Source: DASRVA01 sp035687745 (GTDB lineage Bacteria; Gemmatimonadota; Gemmatimonadetes; JACCXV01; JAHWKZ01). From it: a stretch of DNA of 8,649 nucleotides. The DNA lies in contig DASRVA010000160.1 in the NCBI GenBank assembly GCA_035687745.1, positions 1 through 8,649 on the forward strand. Reading direction: 5' to 3'. How positions within the stretch are numbered: position 1 is the first letter of the stretch; every line of letters starts with the position of its first letter. Positions 5,852-8,649 of this stretch are shown piece by piece. Below the pieces are notes generated by a model that searched no databases, was not told the DNA's origin, and was given only the letters and a program-made list of their open reading frames with translations. The position numbers and the translations under genes are program-made.

Positions 5852-6613
5852 CTAGTTCCCGATCTCCCGCCGCGCGGCTTCGGCCTCGGAAGAGTTGGGG
5901 TACCGCTCGATCAGCTCCTGGTAGGCGTCCCGCGCGCTGCCCGGGTCGCCCATGGCGCGGTAAGCATCGCCGATCTTGCGGAGAGCGAGCGGGGCCTTCG
6001 AGCTCTCGGGGTACCGCGACGGGACCCGTTGAAGCAGCTCGATGGCCTGCCCGTACTCCCCCTGGTCGTAGGCGATGATCCCCATCCAATACTGGGAGTC
6101 GGACGCACTCGGCCCGTCGGGGAAGACCCGCAGGTACTCGGCGAACCCCTGCCGGGCCATGTCCAGCCGCCCCTGCTGGTAGTCAGTGATGGCCCCGTTA
6201 TAGAGCCCGATCGGATCGAGGGTCATGGCCGCCGTGTCCTGGGCCGAGGGGACCGGCTGGGGGGTGGGCGTGTAGCGCCGGAGCTGCTCGATACGGGTCT
6301 CCGTGCCGCGCAGGGCCGACTCGACCGAGTTCATCTGCTGGATCACCTGGCCGAGATCGGCCTGGAAGTCGGCCCGGATCCCCTGCATCAGCGTTTCCAG
6401 GTTCCGCGCGAGCTGATCCATGCGGGCGTGGAGGTCGTCCTGGCGCTGGCGGATCTGCTCGTGCTCCGCCATCAGGCTCTCCATGTCCCCGCGGGTCGCG
6501 CAGCCTGACCCTCCGCCCGCCAGAGCGATGAAGGCTCCGGCCGCCGCGAACCGCAGGAGGCAGGGGCCGCGTCTAGAGCCCACGACGCGGCCCCGCACTC
6601 CTCGACCACTCAT
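5852..6613 (-). CDS. cpoB: cell division coordinator CpoB (YbgF), TPR protein of the Tol-Pal system
   Basis: A 253-residue periplasmic protein which, in E. coli, binds TolA and PBP1B and couples outer-membrane constriction to septal peptidoglycan synthesis. The N-terminus is basic, then hydrophobic (FAAAGAFIALAGG), ending in GGGSGC at C38. This could be a degenerate lipobox, which would make the protein lipid-anchored, unlike the soluble E. coli form. A coiled coil covers about 44-115 (trimerisation region). A Pro/Thr linker (TPTPQPVP) follows, then three TPR repeats from about 136 to 250 with the family pattern YWMGIIAYDQGEYGQAIELL. I chose ATG 6613 because AGGTG lies about six bases upstream; a GTG at 6622 directly after the pal stop is an alternative that adds three residues. 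It sits 9 nt after pal, the usual order. Confidence 0.93.
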   Translation of the reverse strand: MSGRGVRGRVVGSRRGPCLLRFAAAGAFIALAGGGSGCATRGDMESLMAEHEQIRQRQDDLHARMDQLARNLETLMQGIRADFQADLGQVIQQMNSVESALRGTETRIEQLRRYTPTPQPVPSAQDTAAMTLDPIGLYNGAITDYQQGRLDMARQGFAEYLRVFPDGPSASDSQYWMGIIAYDQGEYGQAIELLQRVPSRYPESSKAPLALRKIGDAYRAMGDPGSARDAYQELIERYPNSSEAEAARREIGN

Positions 6614-6622
6614 CCCGAGCAC

Positions 6623-7153
6623 CTACGGGATCGGGATGAACTCGTCGCGGCGGTTCTGCTGCCAGGCCGCCTCGTTGTGGCCCTCGGCGAGGGGCCGCTC
6701 TTCCCCGTAGCTGATCGTGGTCAGCCGGTCGGGGTCGATACCCAGATCGATCAGGTACGTCCGCGCCGCGTCGGCGCGCCGCTCTCCCAGAGCGAGATTG
6801 TACTCGACCGTGCCCCGCTCGTCGGCGTTGCCCTCGATCCGCACGCGGATGTCCGGGTACTGCCGCAGGATCTCCGACTTCTGCTGGAGGGTCGTCCGCG
6901 CCTCGGGCCTGAGCTCCGACCGGTCGAAGTCGAAGAAGATCATGTCGCCGATCATGGCCAGGGCCTCGTCCCGCGTCAGGGTCCCGCTGTCGTCGGTCAT
7001 GGGCTGGTCCGTGCCGGTGTCGGTCGCGGCCGCGCCGGGATCCATGCGATCCCGGTCGGGGGTGGTCTCGACCTGCTTCTTCGAGCACCCCGTCGCCGCG
7101 ACGAGGACAGCCAGGACCAGGGCCAGCGCCGCGGTCCACCTCGTCGTCGTCAT
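6623..7153 (-). CDS. pal: peptidoglycan-associated lipoprotein Pal
   Basis: A 176-residue outer-membrane lipoprotein that grips peptidoglycan and binds TolB, tethering the outer membrane during division. The signal peptide (ALALVLAVLVAATGC) ends at the lipidated C23, followed by Ser-Lys-Lys and an acidic linker of about 45 residues. The OmpA-like domain spans about 68-175, with FFDFDRSELRPEA and then GNADERGTVEYNLALGERRA. D111 and R126 have the 15-residue spacing of the diaminopimelate-binding Asp/Arg pair of OmpA-like domains. E. coli Pal has His where this protein has N109. The start at 7153 is fixed by AAGGAGG six bases upstream, the strongest ribosome site in the minus-strand operon; the open frame continues upstream into tolB but that is not coding. 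The TAG is followed at once by a GTG and nine bases later by the cpoB ATG. Confidence 0.97.
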   Translation of the reverse strand: MTTTRWTAALALVLAVLVAATGCSKKQVETTPDRDRMDPGAAATDTGTDQPMTDDSGTLTRDEALAMIGDMIFFDFDRSELRPEARTTLQQKSEILRQYPDIRVRIEGNADERGTVEYNLALGERRADAARTYLIDLGIDPDRLTTISYGEERPLAEGHNEAAWQQNRRDEFIPIP

Positions 7154-7234
7154 CTGGTTCCTCCTTGGAGGGCTGGTTGCATTACGCTGCGCCGAATCGA
7201 TGGCCTGACCTGGATGCCCGGCGGATCTACCCGG

Positions 7235-7263
7235 AAGATAGCCGAAAGACGGCGGTGTTCCAG
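7235..7263 (-). promoter_or_regulatory. candidate sigma-70-like promoter for pal
   Basis: On the minus strand CTGGAA (7263-7258) is followed after exactly 17 bases by TATCTT (7240-7235), giving 3 of 6 and 4 of 6 matches to the -35 and -10 consensus. It lies about 80 bases before the pal start, in the only sizeable gap of the operon. The -35 match is weak, and the element overlaps the hairpin at 7250-7270. It is a suggestion only. Confidence 0.2.
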
Positions 7264-7270
7264 ACCGCCG
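7250..7270 (-). terminator. hairpin with short pyrimidine tail between tolB and pal
   Basis: On the minus strand CGGCGGT, a 7-base loop (CTGGAAC) and ACCGCCG form a perfect seven-pair stem followed by TCTTTC. It sits about 60 bases after the tolB stop and about 97 bases before the pal start. It resembles a weak intrinsic terminator or attenuator, which would let pal and the downstream genes be expressed at a level different from tolB. The tail is short and broken by cytosines. Confidence 0.4.
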
Positions 7271-7312
7271 CTCTGCTGGACAGCGGGATCTACCCCTGAG
7301 CGGAGGGAGGGT

Positions 7313-7329
7313 GCCCGATTTTCCCGGGC
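7313..7329 (-). terminator. small stem-loop abutting the tolB stop
   Basis: GCCCG (7313-7317) and CGGGC (7325-7329) pair around a 7-base loop. The stem starts immediately after the tolB TAA on the minus strand. There is no T-tract beyond it. It may stabilise the tolB mRNA end or be incidental in GC-rich DNA. Confidence 0.25.
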
Positions 7330-8646
7330 TTAGCGCTCGGCCAGCCGCGGGCTCCAGGCCGGGCTCTGGAACCCCGACCCGCGCGTCACGCGCCGGATGT
7401 TCTGGCCGTCCCAGTCCATGGTGTAGATGTCCGAGCCCCCGGCCCGGGTCGAGGAGAAGGCGATGTGGAGCCCGTCGGGCGACCACGAGGGGTCCTCGTT
7501 GTCCCCCGTCGATGTCATGACCTGGCGGCCACCCCCCTCGACGTCGACCGTCACGATCTGGAAGCGCCCGCCCACCCGCTCCACGTACGCGATCCGGTCG
7601 CCGATCGGCGACCAGGCCGGCGAGTGGGCCTCGCCGCCCCGGCTGAGCTGCCGCACGTTGGCTCCCTCGGCGTCCATCACGTAGATCTGCGGAAGCCCCG
7701 CCCGGTCCGACTCGAACGCGATCTGCCGGCCGTTGGGCGACCAGGTGGGCGACGTATCGATCCCGATGTTGAAGGTGAGCCGGTCGAGCCGCCGCCCCGA
7801 CGGATCCAGCGCGTAGATCTCCGAGTTCCCGTCCTTGGTCAGCGTGAGCGCGATCCGCCGCCCGTCCGGGGACCAGGCGGGCGCGATGTTGAGCCCGTTC
7901 TGGGTCGACAGCGGCCGCGCGCTCCCGCCCCCCGCCGAGGCGCAGTAGAGGTCGGCGTTCCCGCGCGTGAAGGTGGTGAAGCAGATCTCCTGGCCGTTCG
8001 GGTGCCAGTCGGGCGTCATCGAGATCGTGTCGAGGCTCGTCACCCGGTAGGGATCGTGGCCGTCATAGTCGATCACGAAGATCTCCTTGTCGCCCCGGCG
8101 GCGGCTGGCGAAGGCGATCCGGGTGTCGGCGATCCCGTCCTCGCCCGTCAGCTCCTTGATGATCGTGTTGGAGATCTGATGGACGGCCGCCCGGAAGTTC
8201 TCCGAGCCCGCGTCCGGCAGCGCGAACGAGAGGGACGCGATCTCGCGCTGGAAGGGGACGTGGTGGAGGTCGACGTCGGCTGCGAAGCCGCCCCCGCTGG
8301 GGCTCAGCGCGGCCTTGACGAGGTACTCGGTCCCGAAGATCGCCCACGACTCGTAGTCGATCCCGCTGGCCGTCCGGACGATCCCCGCCGTGGCGCGGCC
8401 CTCCAGGACGTTGAAGCGGAGCGAGAACTCGAGGTCGAAGGCGAGGATCTCGGCCACCGTGCGGGCCGCCTCCGTGCCCGGCGTGACGTCGTCGATCGCG
8501 ATGTTGATCTTCTCGTCCACGTAGCCGGCGATCCCGACCCGGACGTCCTGTTGGGCGTCCGCTGAGGCGGGAAGGGCCAGGGCGGCCAGGGCCGCCAGGG
8601 CGAGGAAGGAAGGCCGGACCCGGCCTGACGGTCGCAACCCGATCAC
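7330..8646 (-). CDS. tolB: Tol-Pal system beta-propeller protein TolB
   Basis: A periplasmic protein of about 438 residues that binds Pal and TolA and cycles Pal to division sites. A signal peptide (FLALAALAALALPASADA) is cleaved before about residue 32 (QQDVRV). The N-terminal TolB domain covers about 33-168. A six-bladed propeller of PD40 repeats follows, marked by PDWHPNG (212), PAWSPDG (256), PTWSPNG (300), PAWSPIG (343), PSWSPDG (386) and PAWSP (429). Length fits the family (about 430). The first visible start is GTG at 8646, three bases from the window edge. The frame stays open to the edge, so the real start may lie outside; the short basic n-region suggests little is missing. Its stop is 176 bp before pal, a wide gap for this pair. 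TolQ, TolR and TolA would be expected to the right. Confidence 0.95.
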   Translation of the reverse strand: MIGLRPSGRVRPSFLALAALAALALPASADAQQDVRVGIAGYVDEKINIAIDDVTPGTEAARTVAEILAFDLEFSLRFNVLEGRATAGIVRTASGIDYESWAIFGTEYLVKAALSPSGGGFAADVDLHHVPFQREIASLSFALPDAGSENFRAAVHQISNTIIKELTGEDGIADTRIAFASRRRGDKEIFVIDYDGHDPYRVTSLDTISMTPDWHPNGQEICFTTFTRGNADLYCASAGGGSARPLSTQNGLNIAPAWSPDGRRIALTLTKDGNSEIYALDPSGRRLDRLTFNIGIDTSPTWSPNGRQIAFESDRAGLPQIYVMDAEGANVRQLSRGGEAHSPAWSPIGDRIAYVERVGGRFQIVTVDVEGGGRQVMTSTGDNEDPSWSPDGLHIAFSSTRAGGSDIYTMDWDGQNIRRVTRGSGFQSPAWSPRLAER

Positions 8647-8649
8647 GAT

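Larger units (their letters stand above)
7223..7295. repeat. direct 10-bp repeat GGATCTACCC flanking the tolB-pal hairpin
   Basis: GGATCTACCC occurs at 7223-7232 and again at 7286-7295, 63 bp apart, both preceded by GCG or GCGG. The two copies bracket the hairpin at 7250-7270. Spacing near six helical turns would suit two sites for one DNA-binding protein, but chance cannot be excluded. Confidence 0.35.

Noticed and set aside
4348..6078. 576-codon open frame on the + strand across lptD, tatC, nrdR and cpoB
   Set aside because: It runs antisense through four recognised genes, has low-complexity Gln/Glu/Arg composition and no domain; it is a shadow.
7154..7486. N-terminal extension of pal into the spacer and tolB
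   Set aside because: The lipoprotein signal peptide and the strong AAGGAGG site fix the start at 7153.
7465..8565. 366-codon open frame on the + strand opposite tolB
   Set aside because: Antisense shadow of the propeller repeats, with repetitive Arg/Val/Pro composition.
1..8649. CRISPR arrays, tRNA or rRNA genes, insertion sequences, phage genes or defence systems
   Set aside because: I saw no regularly spaced repeats, no tRNA-like or rRNA-like sequence, no transposase and no terminal inverted repeats; nearly all the sequence is explained by housekeeping or stress genes.

Overview
The window is high-GC bacterial DNA coding on both strands, with codon positions so GC-rich that every long gene casts long open frames on the opposite strand. 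The outer-membrane genes (tolB, pal, cpoB, lptD) show a diderm organism. The gene order tolB-pal-cpoB-nrdR-tatC-lptD and the acidic, Thr/Pro-rich style of the exported proteins suggest Gemmatimonadota or a related environmental phylum. That placement is inference, not proof.

Region 1 (about 1-1710) looks like a general-stress cassette. On the + strand it holds the 3' end of a YciE/YciF-type ferritin-like gene (DUF892), an unnamed 54-residue hydrophilic microprotein with a strong Shine-Dalgarno, and a GS39/YghA-type short-chain dehydrogenase. A perfect 13-bp inverted repeat lies between the last two. Facing them on the - strand is a 43-residue Lmo0937-type membrane microprotein. Families of this kind often occur together in bacteria with a general stress response.

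Region 2 (about 1824 to the right edge, all - strand, so read from right to left) is a cell-envelope operon. TolB and Pal form the periplasmic/outer-membrane end of the Tol-Pal system, and CpoB (YbgF) couples Tol-Pal to peptidoglycan synthesis. NrdR represses ribonucleotide reductase genes, TatC is the core of the twin-arginine translocase, and LptD is the outer-membrane LPS insertion barrel. From pal onward the spacing is tight (9 nt, 10 nt, at most 45 nt, then an 8-nt overlap between tatC and lptD). The only large gap, 176 bp between tolB and pal, contains hairpins and a repeated 10-mer and may hold a promoter or attenuator. TolQ, TolR and TolA would be expected beyond the right edge.

All main genes belong to known families, and I do not see a clearly new system. 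The points most worth a second look are the unannotated 54-residue gene, an LptD with a single cysteine and an acidic repeat-bearing insert, the structured tolB-pal spacer, and the placing of a dNTP-pool regulator inside an envelope operon.
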